64,000 nt of DNA from Larix kaempferi (lineage: Eukaryota; Streptophyta; Pinopsida; Pinales; Pinaceae), in the NCBI GenBank assembly GCA_027924585.1, contig BSBM01000190.1, positions 2,108,001 through 2,172,000 on the forward strand, in the 5' to 3' direction. A program made the position numbers and the translations under genes. Below, piece after piece: positions 31,883 to 43,892 of this stretch. The notes beneath the pieces were generated by a model. It saw nothing but the letters and a program-made list of their open reading frames with translations. It was not told where the DNA came from and searched no databases. Within the stretch, counting starts at the first letter, position 1, and the number at the start of each line of letters is the position of its first letter.

Positions 31883-34852
31883 TGTTGATTAAGTTGTCAT
31901 TGATGCCAACAGTGCTTGGTCATTGATGCCAACAGTTGAGTCTTGGTGCCCCTTGTGGAGCCCCTGAGGGTTAGTGTTTGGTTTGTGGTTGTCTGTGTCA
32001 AGAGGAGACATTTTGACCCTGAGGGTTAGTGTTTGGTTTGTGGTTGTCTGTGTCAAGAGGAGACCTTTTGAATTTGTCCAAGCCCAAGCTTGAAGCCCTT
32101 GGAGGCCTTGGGAAAATGGCAAAAGCCCTGAACACCCTTTAGAGTGTTTAAGTACCCCTAAGGTGTTTCTCTGGTTCCCCAGTTGTTTTCCAGTACCACA
32201 ACCTATGCCCTAATATTCTAGAAAGTGTCCTTGGTGGGTTGAAGAAGTTGCAAGAGTTCAAATGAACCTTTCAATGGTCATTTGTGTTTATTGAGGTCAT
32301 GGTACCCCAGGAGAAGGTCTAGCAACCCCACAGGTGATGTCATGATGGATCTTGACCCTTGTAGGTCTCCTAGTGTGGTTGAGGTGGTTGAAGAAGCCTA
32401 TGAAGCCCCTTGCTTGATGAAGAATCCCTGAAGAAGTCCTTGGACCCACATTTGATGGCTTAATGGTCCGTGTCCCCTTAAAGGTGATGATGTGGTCATT
32501 AATGACTTGATGAAGACTTGGAACCCTTGATGAAGATCTTGATGCCCATGTATCCCTTGTTGGGGTCATGGAACCCTTGGAGATGGTCATTATGCATGAG
32601 AAGGTCTGGCACCCACATAAATGGCGGCATGATGACCCTTGGACACTATATGATAATTGATGGTGCATTTGGAAATGATTTGGGTCTTGGAATCCATACA
32701 TATGGTGGTTTGTAAGCCCATGATTGTTGGAGCCTTTGATATGATAGAATCCTTGGTCATGATTCCCTCATCACTTGGCGATGGAGTCCTATGTGATGGG
32801 CTTGAAGTCCATGGAAAGTATCTTGTTTAAATATTATATGATATCCTTGAAACCCTTGCATGCGGTGCCTTGGGTATTGAACCATGGTGATGTATGGTCC
32901 TATTTGTGGTTATATGGCTATTGGGATGTAGATGGAGGTATATCCCACGGACGTGCCTTGATATGTTGAAGAAGACTTTGAAACTCTTGTAGTTAGTGGT
33001 ATGGTCTTTGGCACCCTCATGTGTGGGGTCTTTGACGTCCTGGACACATTGAATAATTTAAGGGTATTAGACCAAGAATTTGCAAATAAACCCATCATAG
33101 GGAGATAGTCCTCGTCAAGCCATTTCCATTGATATGTGGAGCATCTTCTAACTCCTTATGGTTGAAGAGATATGAATTTTTGAAGTTGGTGTACCCCACC
33201 TTTTTGGGTGAGCCGACCTAACAAAAGAAAATTTAATTATTTGTAATTTTGGATTGCATGTCGGCCCTATTTGAGGTAATAACTTTCCTCCACGACCTAT
33301 ATAAATAGAATATCAAACATTTCATTTGCTCATCAATTGGAATTTCGCAACTCTTGGAGAAAAGTGCGAACTTTTGTGGAGGAGAAAGTTTTGGGCATCT
33401 TTACTAAAATTGGCATAACTTTCTCATACGGAATCGGAATTACAAAATTCTTGGCTCGTTGGAAAGCTTGTTACGAGGGCTATGTGATGACATGATCTAC
33501 AGTTTATTTTGGTTTGTCTATTGTTTCTTGACCTTATGATCTTCAAAAAGGTATGGCTCATGCTTTTGGGTTTCTCTTGTAATGGCACATGTCTCTCATG
33601 GATAGAGTTCATCTTTGATATTAGTATGTGAGCCTATATATTGGTATATATATTTGAAGTTATTATGGAGGATATGATGATGATGTTGCATACCTTTATG
33701 CTATGATATTATACACTTTATGATGATAATGCATGTGATAATGATGTACACTCTATGAAGTTGATGCACTCCTATACAATATGATGTACATGCATACCAT
33801 AGTGTGATGATGCTCTCCTATGCATTATGATGTATACTTGATGTTGATGATGCATACACGGTGCACACTGAAGTGACAATTATGCATATTTTATGATGAT
33901 GATGCATATCCTATGACGATGATGCATACCTATGATGATGATGCATGACGATGCATGCCTTATGTTCAATGGAAGTAGAGAAGGATTATTTGTTCAGTGA
34001 CTGTGTATGACGAGGTGTACAAGGATGTACATGAGCAGTGTATGGCAGTAAAATGACTTGTTGGTATACATGGATGATTTGGCAGTGATAAGAGTGCAGA
34101 GGTTATCAGCAGCAGATTCAGGGTTTGGTGTGTAGTTGGTTAGACTCAGATTGACTGAGCCGGATGATGTGAACAACATATTGATTAGTGCAGACAGATT
34201 GATTGGTTAGTTGATGAGTAGTGTGGAGCAGTTGTGGTGCATTGGTCAGTGGACAGTTGATGAGCAGTGAACAGTTGATGAGTAGTGGTCAGTTGATGAG
34301 TAGTGACAGTGGTTGTGCAGTGTGGTACAGATTGGGTACAAGTGTTGGATAGCAGGTCCGCAGGATCAATGAAGTTTGTGGTTCAGTAGTTTCAGTTACT
34401 ATCTTCATATCAGGGTGGTAGGACGGGGCAAGGAAATCTAGGGAGCTAAGGCTTCCTTCAGGTTGTAGCCTGTAAACCAGGGGGTTGTAGCCTCCTTCCA
34501 GTTGTAGCTGGAGAATTGAAGTCTTTGTAACAAAGGGGGTTGTTGCCTCCTTCCAGTTGTTGCTGGTAAATTATTATTATAAAGGCTTCCGTGGTTTTTC
34601 CCCCAGGACTTGGGTTTCCACGTAAAAATCTTGTGTACTGTGTTTTGCTATGCTTGCTATATGATGATGATATGATGATATGTGATGATGAGCTGTAATT
34701 GTTAATAATGCTGATGATATAATGATAATGTGGTAATACATTAATGAATGATGTATTGAAGAAGCAGTTGATGATTGTTAAATTTGAAAAAGTAATAAAA
34801 AGCTATACACACTGTTCACCCCCCCCTCTCAGTGTGCTCGGTGTGTCCAACA
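31883..34852 (+). mobile_element. Solo LTR, family B (2.97 kb)
   Basis: It begins TGTTGATTAAGTTGTCATTG and ends GTGTGTCCAACA. A perfect 5-bp duplication CTATG flanks it (31878-31882 and 34853-34857). A promoter-like TATATAAATA is at 33298-33307. Internal low-complexity blocks are GATGATGCATAC-type repeats (33670-33960), CAGTTGATGAGTAGTG repeats (34190-34320) and a doubled TTGTAGCCTCCTTCCAGTTG block (34450-34570). The end, CACCCCCCCCTCTCAGTGTG, is typical of plant Copia LTR ends. No internal region is attached, so it is a solo LTR inserted in a LINE. Confidence 0.85.
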
Positions 34853-34857
34853 CTATG

Positions 34858-35334
34858 AACATGATCCTTAAATATGTGTAGGCTATGGTAATCTTAACTT
34901 TTCCCCTAAGGAAAAAGAAGTGAAAGTCCTTAAGAAGTTTCTTGGAGGTGTTGAAAATTGTGTCCTTAGCTTTGTCATGGTGGAACATCATATGCTTAAG
35001 ATTACGAAAGTTGGCAAGAGCATATGAGTGCCTCTAAAGACATCTTTAGGGTAAGAAGCCAAAAGGACCATGTCATTTGCAACCAATAGTATGGTCATCA
35101 AGACTTGGTTTAGAATGGAACCATTGTTTGCATGATATTCTCCCTAAGGTACTTATTTGAGTTCATCAGTGTAGATCCCAAGCAATGCGAGATATAGGGG
35201 CCACATTGTTTGATCCCAATGGTGCACTTAAAGAAGTTTAAAAAGTCTTGTAGTATGCAGAGTCTAGAGCCTCAAGACAATGACACTGAGAGACTCAGGG
35301 AGACCAAAGTCTTAAAATCTCTATAACAAGGATG
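34858..35334 (-). pseudogene. LINE copy 3, reverse transcriptase fragment
   Basis: The minus-strand translation reads CTIGIKQCGPYISHCLGS followed by MNSNKYLREN and MTILLVANDMVLLASYPKD. It matches the LINE RT block KQGCPLSPTLF...YADDIVLLA, with the catalytic YADD decayed to VAND. It joins 30288-31877 across the solo LTR and is truncated at 35335 by another repeat. Confidence 0.65.
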
Positions 35335-35800
35335 TGTTGACACAATACTCCCCAGCCCTAAGGACTGCGCCCAACTTTGATTTTTATCTCACCTATCTTT
35401 GTTGCATATCCAATGTGAAGTAAGCTAGCATGGTGATTACCTCAATTATTAGATCCCAACATATTGTGGTTTCCATTGTGATCTAAATGCATGAATGCTT
35501 TGTGAATGGTTGTTTGTTTTGCCCTCTGTGATGAGCCTTGGATTAAGTAATTGCATTATGGCTTTGTGTTTGGTGATTGTTTCACTGTTGTTGCTTGATG
35601 TTCTGCATTGTTACTTGCTTGTTGCAAGTCTTGATTGAACAACTAAGTTGAAGCATAGTGTGTGCATAATGCATCAAAGGTACTTGTGTTTAGGTTTTGG
35701 TTGCTGAAGTCTATCATGCTATTAAGTGGGCTTAACTCTTCTATGTGATGGCTTGACATGAAAAAGCAATGTAATCAACTTCAGTGCACTCATTTGACCC
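35335..35800 (+). repeat. Dispersed repeat C, copy 1
   Basis: It starts TGTTGACAC and is similar over ~450 bp to 39270-39715, with shared blocks such as TGTGATCTAAAT, TTGAACAACTAAGTTGAAGC and TGTGTGCATAATG. The TGTTG start suggests the 5' end of an LTR, but no other end or target duplication was identified. Confidence 0.5.
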
Positions 35801-38800
35801 CCTCTGCGAGTAGTTTGTGAATTATATCTACGATTGCTTCCTTTTACAATTGCATTGTTTATCATTTGACAAGGAATTGGTAATGTGAAAGTGGCTTATG
35901 ATGAAGCCCAAATGATCAAGAAAGAATTGCATATGTATCCCAAGATCATTCCACTACCCCATGATTTTAATGATTCGATAAATGATGAATTTACTTCATC
36001 AGATGCAAAAATAGATGGTGGAGAACATTTGGTTGAGGATGCAGGTTTTAATGCTCCCGGGTAAATAGAAGGGAAGATAGAGGACAAGGTAAATAATATC
36101 TCACAATATTTTGAAACAGAACTCTTGTAAACATAAAATGAGGGCGTGTGAGAGAATCTTCATGAGAAAGGTTGGAAACTTTCCTGTAACAAACAAGTAT
36201 AATGAGATGACGTTTAATGCCATCTCACATATCCTACAAATGAGTAGGTTGATATACCTTGATAGGTTGCTTCATGATTCTTGACTCTTTTGTTATAGAA
36301 GAAGGCTTTGGCACACAATCATCTAAATTGTTTGATGAGGAAGTTTCTTTGATGGTTTTCAAAGAATTAGTATTTGCAGATTTAGACTCATTGCTGAAGC
36401 AAGATATTTGCAGATTTAGACTTGTTGCTGAAGCAAGATATTGAAGTTGTGGGAAATCTATTGTTGGGTCTTTTAATGAAGAAGTTGAAGTCACTAGCAT
36501 TTTTCTTGCATTCGTTGGCAATCACTCTAGTACCAAAAGCCATCAACATGAAGAGATGGGATCTGACTGCTTAGCTTGCAAGAAATCTTAGTAAATGGAT
36601 GTTGAAGTTTGTCTAGGGAAAGAATGGATGAGATCGATGGAACCACTTGTCATTTACACCCAAGGCAATGGTCGTTCACATATAGTGGTAACCATAATGC
36701 CCGACATTATAATTATGTAACATAAATTTCCTTCGATGGAATGCTTGGGCTTGAAACCTTCGATATGATTGCATTATGGATGGATTCTTGCTTCAAACAA
36801 ATCTTACTGCTATGAAATAATAACATGCATCGATTACTTTAAAGTAATGCTTTCTCCCACTGTCCCATCTTGCATTAAATCATATACCCAACATACCTAT
36901 GCATTATAACAAAGTTGTTTTAAGTGTTAATCCTTTTTTTTAATGGTTAAAGTGGTTGTATGATTATACTTGATGAGTGTGTATATGTATAGTTTGAGTA
37001 GGTTAGATTAGTTTTTAACTTTTTTGGTTTCATTTCGTTTTTGTTGCTTGCTTTCAATTTCCTTCTTTACATAGAGTAATTTGATTATTGCCTTGCTTTG
37101 TTTTCTTAAGTAGTTTTAGTCTCCGCATTCTCCTTTTGTTAAATTTGCTTTGCCCCATTCAAATTTTGTACCCTGTCATTCATTAATAGTTGTGTCTAAC
37201 TCATAGGAGGGAAGGTGGCTAGTTAGTCTCAAAATTGTAGCTCAAAAGGGATTAATCTCCAATCATCAACATTCAAGGATAGTGGTAGCTAGTAAGCAAG
37301 CCGAAGCTTTTGTAATGACTTGAACTCTAATAACTTTCAGATTTGGTTTAATGAGTGAGATGAGCTACTTGGAGAGAACCATCTGTTCATAAAATAAGTT
37401 GGTTGTTGTGAAGGGGAAGAGTTAGAGACCCATGGATGAAAATCTAAAGCAAAATATATCTAATACTTGAGCATGCGTAATATTCCCTTTTTAACAAATA
37501 GAGGAATTGACTGAGGATACAATTCAGACCAAAAGAAGATCTTAATCATGGTTATTAGATCATCGGTAGATAGAAGAGGGCCACAGGAACTAGGGGCCAC
37601 CTGCATGCATTGCATGTGGGCCATATTTCATGATGCATGCACATAAATACCTTAATTAAGCCTTCATGCACACAGAAAGCAATGCATGCAAGTCAACTGG
37701 AAATTAGAAGAGAAAAGCGATCTAGTCATGCAAAAGTTAGGTAAGGCAATGTCAAAGTTATAAAAGAAAGATAAAGTGAATGATTAAGGCCTGGTTATTG
37801 ATTATTGATTTGAGAAGTTGACTTGGAGAGCTTAGAGAGCCAGTTTAGGGTTGAGGGCACACCACTCAACCATTAAGTGTATTTTGGCAGTGAAATCTAT
37901 CTTCCCTAGTCATTATCAGGGTTGGATCTTCCAGATTCAACATTACTATTATGATCAGACAACATTCTTCAACATTCTGCAGGGTTCAAGCCATATACTG
38001 GAGTAGGAGGACTCACCCTCTTTGCATGGGAGAATTGGACAAGTAGGGTATCTTCATATGTCAGCATACAGTGGCCTTTTTGTCTGCATGCAACCTTCAT
38101 CCTTTCGAGAGCACCACTATTAGCCTAGTTACTGAATACAAGCTTCTGATTCGGATCTAGGGTCAAGTTATCAACAAATCCATTATCAAAAGGGCGCCTT
38201 CATTTGCACGGGCTACTTTCGTAGAGCAATACTCACGCTTTATTCCTTAGAGCTGAAGCATGGTCTGCATGCAGCTTCTATCTTAATCAGAGGGGGATTC
38301 TAACCCTAGTACCTTCATTCGGGAGCATTTTGACATCATTTGAGCTCTCATGCATCCATTCACATATTGAAGAGGGCGCATTTATTCAAGGGCGCATTCT
38401 TGGAGAGAGATCATCTCACACCTTGATCGATTCTTGGCATATATCTTGCATGCTTAACTCTTATTGATCTGCATCCACTACTCGAGCTATTGGTAAGTAC
38501 ATGCATAATTTCTATCCCTATTTTATAGCATATTTGAATATTTGGGTTATTTAGGGTTTTGGCAAACCCATGCACTTGCATGCATGATCATGCAACCTTA
38601 ATACAACACATGCATTCACATTTTACTATAGTATTGAGTTACAATGCCTCAGACAAGCAAGAAACTACATCAGAGAACTACATAAGACAACAAAATATTA
38701 GTTGGTATATTACAACATGCAAGTTAATAATCCCATAAAATGTAGATCAACACTACCTACCCTATGAAGGGCCGCTTCTCCCACCCATACATTACTAAGC

Positions 38801-39269
38801 AATACATAGAAGGGTAAGGTAGGGAGAGGACCTTATCTTAAGCAAGGTGATGTAATCAACCTCTACTAGGGCTAGGGATGCTTAATTGATAGACATAGTA
38901 GAGCAAGGCTTGTGATGTTGTGGTTATTGCATCAGGGCTATGGACGCTCATGGGGAGTGGAGCAACACTTGAGTGAATATATTTTATGCCTTGGATACAG
39001 GGTCCAATCAGAGCATTGACATATGTGACAGTCAATAAATCTCAATTTTTTTTTCTCATTCTCTTGGTGTATTGGGATAAAATTGAACACGTCATGTCAT
39101 AGGAATGTGCATTGTTTTCTCGTTCCATTATAAAGGGAGTTCTTGGCAAGCTTGCTTATACCTCGTCCTTTGGTGTTTGCAAAAAGAGGGTGAGCTTATT
39201 GTAGCATTTGATTCTAATGGTTGACATTGCTTATTAGAGATTCTTGGGTACTAATAGTTTGTTTCCATA
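35801..39269. other. Intron sequence without an identified gene
   Basis: 35880-36066 has an open plus-strand stretch (NVKVAYDEAQMIKKELHMYP) that I do not recognise. 36380-36435 has a short tandem duplication around ATATTTGCAGATTTAGACT. 37590-38600 is studded with ATGCATG and TGCATGCA words and may be part of a retroelement LTR. No supported feature otherwise. Confidence 0.35.
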
Positions 39270-39715
39270 TGTTGACACCTAAAAATTCCTTGGCTTTGTG
39301 CATTGGGTCCCCCTTTTATTTTTTAGCTCGTCAATTTTTATTGCCTATCCAATGAGAAATAAGCTTGCAAGGCGATTACCTTGGTTATCACATCCTGACA
39401 TCTTGTGGTTGTTTCCCCCTGTGATCTAAATTCTTGAAAGCTTTGTGAATGGGTTGGATGTTTAGCCCTCTATGAGGAGACTTGGATTGAGTACTTGCAT
39501 TGTGACCTTGCATTTGGTGATGGGTTCACAATGTTTGCTTGATGTTGTGCATTATCACATGCTTGTTGTGAGTTTAGATTGAACAACTAAGTTGAAGCTC
39601 AATGTGTGCATAATGTATCGAATGCATTTGTGTTCATGTTTTGGTTGTTGGAGTTGATCATGATATCAAGTGGTGTCAAGTCTTATATGCGATGGTTCAA
39701 TATTAAAAAGCTAGG
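39270..39715 (+). repeat. Dispersed repeat C, copy 2
   Basis: It starts TGTTGACACC and is co-linear with 35335-35800. It ends near AAAAAGCTAGG, beyond which the two copies differ. Confidence 0.5.
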
Positions 39716-39892
39716 AAACAAGACACACCCCCAAGGATTTGCGTGTCCATATCCTGTGTGTCACAATATCTTGCGTCTTGGGCTCGTGGCGCTTGTTGGT
39801 CACTTATTGACATGTGTCTTCAAGCAAGACACATGTCCTAGCAGTGTCTCGATGTGTCAGACACTAACACTTCATGTGAAGGTTTGAATAGG

Positions 39893-40345
39893 GTTTTTCC
39901 TTAATGATGTGGAGAGCTTTGTTGAGTTTTCCACAAGCATTGGGATATTTGGAGGCTATGATGTGCTTGGAGATACAAGGATTAAGAAGCTATGCTTGGT
40001 GGGGAACTCATGGGTCAGTGAGCACTATTGTACAATAGTGAGCTTTGAGGCTCCTCTCTCTTGTTACTTCATCCTCTGTTGTGAGAGGAATTGGAGCACA
40101 TATGGGAATTTGCACACTTTGAAGAAGGGTCGTCTAGAGCACAGACAATGGTGTATGAGCACTCCAACCTCTTTCTTATTTATAGGATGAGGGATGAGTC
40201 GATGAAGGGAAATACAAAGATGTGGTATGTATTTCTTGATGTTATGGTTCCTGATGATATGGGTTTGGACAACAAAGTTGAGTTGGCATTATCCAATTTG
40301 GATCTTCATGAACTAGTGCTATGGCTGGTCACTATTTGATCTCTC
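39893..40345 (+). pseudogene. hAT-like transposase, C-terminal dimerisation relic
   Basis: One plus frame reads ESFVEFSTSIGIFGGYDVLG, then CCERNWSTYGNLHTLKKGRL. The next frame continues RAQTMVYEHSNLFLIYRMRD and MGLDNKVELALSNLDLHE. The CERNWS...H motif and the following ...VY.HSNLRLL pattern are the hallmark of the hAT C-terminal dimerisation region. Several frameshifts are needed. The BED and DUF659 parts are missing. It is a different copy from the pseudogene at 12793-21463. Confidence 0.75.
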
Positions 40346-41111
40346 AATTTTGAGAAAATGTATTATAACATGGCAATCAACTCTTTAAACTTATCATCTT
40401 ACATTAGTTAGATGGTTCATGGTGTGCATTAGTTGGAAGTTATATGATTATTCAATCCTCTGGAATCATTTTCAGGGTAGTTAGATAGAATAGTTAAAGT
40501 GAAGATTTCGGAACACCACTAGAGTAGTAATAGAGCAAAAGGGAAGTGAAATTCTGAGGATGACTATTAGGTAAAATGCCCAGTACAGTACAGTTCACAT
40601 CAAATCTGAATACAAAAATGACCCCCTACTTGGTTTGCATGTCTAAACTATGGTAGCATACCCCACAACCGTTTTATCTGGATGACCTTAGTTCATTGTT
40701 CTCATGTTTTTCAGGTCATGCTTAGCAGTTGCTCAACCTTTCAACATAGGGTTCATATGGAGTTCTATACCTGTCCAATTTGGCTTTCAAGAGCAGGGGG
40801 TTTTCCTATACATCTTAATGGAGCTTGACCTTTGGGAGATCCCTATATGGGACATCTTGAATACTTATATCTCAACCATTGTTCATATAAGTCCTAACTA
40901 TGTGTAGAGGGAGGCAAATATGATACAGTAGAGGTTACTGTTTACATATCCTATCTATAATTTCAAGGTGTAATTGTTTTTTTGTAGTAAATAGTTTTTT
41001 CCGACACTAGAAAAAATTTGCACTATCGTATGCATGTGAACAAGGTTTTGTGTTTTGTAGATTGGATTTTTTTTCTGATATTCTTACTAGTGTCAATAAT
41101 TTGCATTTTAG
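40346..41111 (+). other. 3' end of the giant PRORP intron, no other feature
   Basis: No repeat or coding match. It ends in the T-rich acceptor region TTTGCATTTTAG. Confidence 0.45.
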
Positions 41112-41232
41112 GTACTGGTTATATGCTGCTGTAAGATTAAAATGCCTGGTCGTGACAGATGATGGAATGAGAGACCACATATTTGAATTGCTGGGAAATA
41201 ACTTTTTCCCAAAATGGAAGGAAAGACATCAG
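41112..41232 (+). CDS. PRORP: PRORP NYN-domain exon 3 of those visible
   Basis: The 121-bp exon supplies the last base of the split Trp codon and then YWLYAAVRLKCLVVTDDGMR, DHIFELLGNNFFPKWKERHQ. It ends at a phase-0 CAG/GTATTT donor. The second Asp of VTDD (41161-41163) corresponds to D493 of Arabidopsis PRORP1, so all four active-site Asp positions are present across the three exons. The final exon, which in plant PRORPs encodes the C-terminal zinc-binding strand region, is not recognisable before 64000. The next intron is then longer than 22 kb or the exon has been missed. Confidence 0.94.
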
Positions 41233-42625
41233 GTATTTTTTGGTCATGTTCACACTTTCTAGCATATTTCGTTTTATTCAATCATTTTGTCATGTTTTGT
41301 TATGCGGTCTTGCAATTAAATGCCATTATAATATTGACTTGATTGCAATCTGATTTTATTAAATGATGAATTTTTCAGTATAATCAAGAAATGTTGAGGA
41401 TCACTTGGTCATTCTATGGTACATGGCTAAGGAACATACAATTCACTGAGATGTTATGTGTAACCTAATATGCAATAAAACTAAAAGATAATTGTCAGTG
41501 TTCAGACTTCAGAATTTACCAAAGTCTTTTCCAAAGTCTTTTAGTGTTATTTAGTTCGTATTTGGCCATTTAGACTATACACCTAGGCATATTAATAAAG
41601 CCATTTTTATGACCTAGTCTAATTTATGCTTTAGTGTTGTAATAGTGATTTAAAGTGCATTTAAGTTTTTTATGATTTATGCATCGAGGGTTTATGCACT
41701 AGGGGTTTATGTTATTCCTTTATTATAGAAGGGCATGTGCTCTATGAGTCTATTCATTGTATTATACAAGAATTATTGCTCTCTTCCCAGTTCTCGTGTT
41801 CTTGGTTTCTTTGTGTGTTCCGTTTCTGTAATATGGTATTTGAGTAACGGCGAGAGAAGGTCAAATATGACATGGATGAAGGCCTAGGTACTGTGCAGAT
41901 TATTGACGGACAAGAACCGTTTTTTCATACACTGAAAAATTGAAAGGACTTTCTTTCTAGCAAAAGAAGCTAGGTTTGGTTTTCTGGTTTAAAATCAAGC
42001 CTAGTTTTGTATTTTTCGATTTAAAGGCAGGTTTTACAAAATAGACAATTGACTGCTTCAACATTTTTCGCAGTAATTTTGCAGTTCTGTTGTATGTCTT
42101 ACTATTTTCAGCAGATTCATCTTGGTTTGGGTAGAATTTGACAGCTTTTACCCTGATTTAGCAGATTCACTGATTCAACAAATTTGCAGTAGAACTGACT
42201 CAGATATGACTCATGAGCGTTTTTCAGCAGATCTGAAACTGCTAGGAGTGCTTTTCAGCAGATCTGAGAGTTTTCAGCCATATTTGAAGCAGTTCTGAGA
42301 GTTCGTTTTTGGCAGATCTGAAACCTATATGTGTGCATTTTTCAGCAGGTTTATTAGTTTTTCAGTGATAATATTTGTTTTTGTCTGGAGTTTTCTGTTT
42401 GGTTCTGGGGGAGGGGGTGGAATGCAATTTCCTTGGCTGTAAGTCTCTATTTTAGCTGCAGAATATTTTTTCAGAGACATACAGTCTGAATTTTTGGTAC
42501 TAAAATGGCTAATTTTTCTAACATCATGTCAAAGGGGGAACCAAGAATTTTATGAGAAAAATTATAGTACCTGGAAACAATGTATGGTTAACCATTTTTT
42601 ATTATAGGTGTTTGGATCAGCTTTT
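41233..42625 (+). other. PRORP intron start with an LTR-like end and leader
   Basis: TGGTATTTGAGTAAC at 41834-41848 resembles a decayed initiator-Met primer site. It follows an LTR-like stretch that may begin TGTCAGTGTTC near 41492. The downstream leader repeats TTTTCAGCAGATCTGA several times (42220-42360) and has no gag frame. The call is tentative. Confidence 0.35.
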
Positions 42626-42629
42626 GTTA

Positions 42630-43892
42630 GGTAAGATAAAATAAGATAATTTTATTAAAGTCCAACTAATGACCACAAAAGTAGTTCAATGGGACTGCTG
42701 AATACAATGATATTGTTACAAAGTGGGAGTACCCAAAGGTCTCTTATAAAATGCAGTACACAGAAAAGAAAGTAAAGTGAAGTAGAGAAGAGAAGAGAGG
42801 AGAAATCTATGCTGAGGCATGGAAAGTCCTTGACCCTGAGTAAGGGAGACGGCAGTGGGGTGGAGAAATACATAGGGAAAGAATACAGGAGCAAAGAAAT
42901 CCCAAAGAAATGAGGTAGGTCTATCAAGGGGTATACCCATCTCTCCTAACATCTGAGGCCGAATGAAGGAAACTATAATAATATGCCGTCTCGAGGAAGA
43001 ACTAGTGGAAGGGCTACGACACCCTCTGTGTTTCTGTCTGGAGGAGGTAGCTCGCCGTTGAGATTTGGGGGATCTCTTCTGTCTACCGGGGAGAAGTCTA
43101 GTCTGGTCATTACATTCAGATCTCAAGGGATGGGGGAAGTCTCCCTCGGTCCCCACTGATCTAGAATTTGACGCTGTGCTGATGTTGATCTGTCTCTTAG
43201 TGCCCCTCCTTGAGAGTAGCACCGTGAATGGTGTGATGTGACCATGTCGGTGGAAAACCTGTACGGACCACATGGATGAAGAGATCAATCAAGTGATTAT
43301 CCAAAGCGTGAAGGCCATGCTTGAAGAACTCTGCCTGGAAACCTTCCTCATCCACTGCTTTACTAGTGTTCACCCAAACGGTCTCCCTGATGTCTTGGTG
43401 AGCGAATAAATAGCATGGGGTTGGTGGAGACGTGATCAGGATATGTGGCTTTCTATGGACATCATACAAAGTGGAGGTATGAGAGAACATGGATTTGAGG
43501 TTAAGATCAGATGGGAGTGGGGGGCGAGGAAAGATCGTGCGCCAAAAGTTTTTGGGAGAGTGGATGAGGGAGGCACACAAGTCTTGTCTCCTCTGATAGA
43601 TGAAGAGACATTTTTTGCAGCGGTGCCAAAGTTGGTGGTGGAGGGCTTTGCAATCCTCATAGCATTGGTTCATGGGGCAGGACTTGGATTTAGTGGTTGA
43701 GGAAGTGGATCGGGTGGAGTGGGGGTAGGACTTGAAGGTTGCTTCCCAAATGGCGTATGACAGGCATGCGTACTTGGTAGAGGTTGACTTGAGTGAGGAG
43801 AATTGGGATTCAGAAGGAAACATTTGGCGGCGGTGGGAAGTGAATGTGTCTCAATCTCCCTCATGAAAAGGAGAGTAGTGCGAGGTGGGTCC
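42630..43892 (-). pseudogene. LINE copy 1: linker and N-terminal RT fragment, internal deletion
   Basis: The minus frame 43823-43197 carries the region between endonuclease and reverse transcriptase, ending VDEEGFQAEFFKHGLHALDN and VVRTGFPPTWSHHTIH, the start of the RT domain. It then jumps to the 3' region RRGTKRQINISTASNSRS (43205-42950), which aligns with copy 2, so the RT core is deleted. The 3' end at 42630-42660 on the plus strand is TAAGATAAAATAAGATAATTTTATT, a simple TTATC-type tail on the minus strand. The 5' side is cut by the solo LTR at 43893, and a few bases (48026-48060) remain beyond it. Confidence 0.7.

Larger units (their letters stand above)
26805..41111 (+). other. PRORP giant intron, 14.3 kb, packed with transposons
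   Basis: The donor is ACTG/GTAAGA and the acceptor TGCATTTTAG/G. The split Trp codon is restored exactly across it, which supports one intron rather than two genes. It contains a MITE, minisatellites, a LINE with a nested solo LTR, two copies of a dispersed repeat and an hAT C-terminal relic, all listed separately. Confidence 0.85.

Noticed and set aside
36234-36521. 95-codon minus-strand ORF in the PRORP intron
   Set aside because: Low-complexity Ser/Thr-rich product with a small internal duplication and no recognisable domain or splice context.
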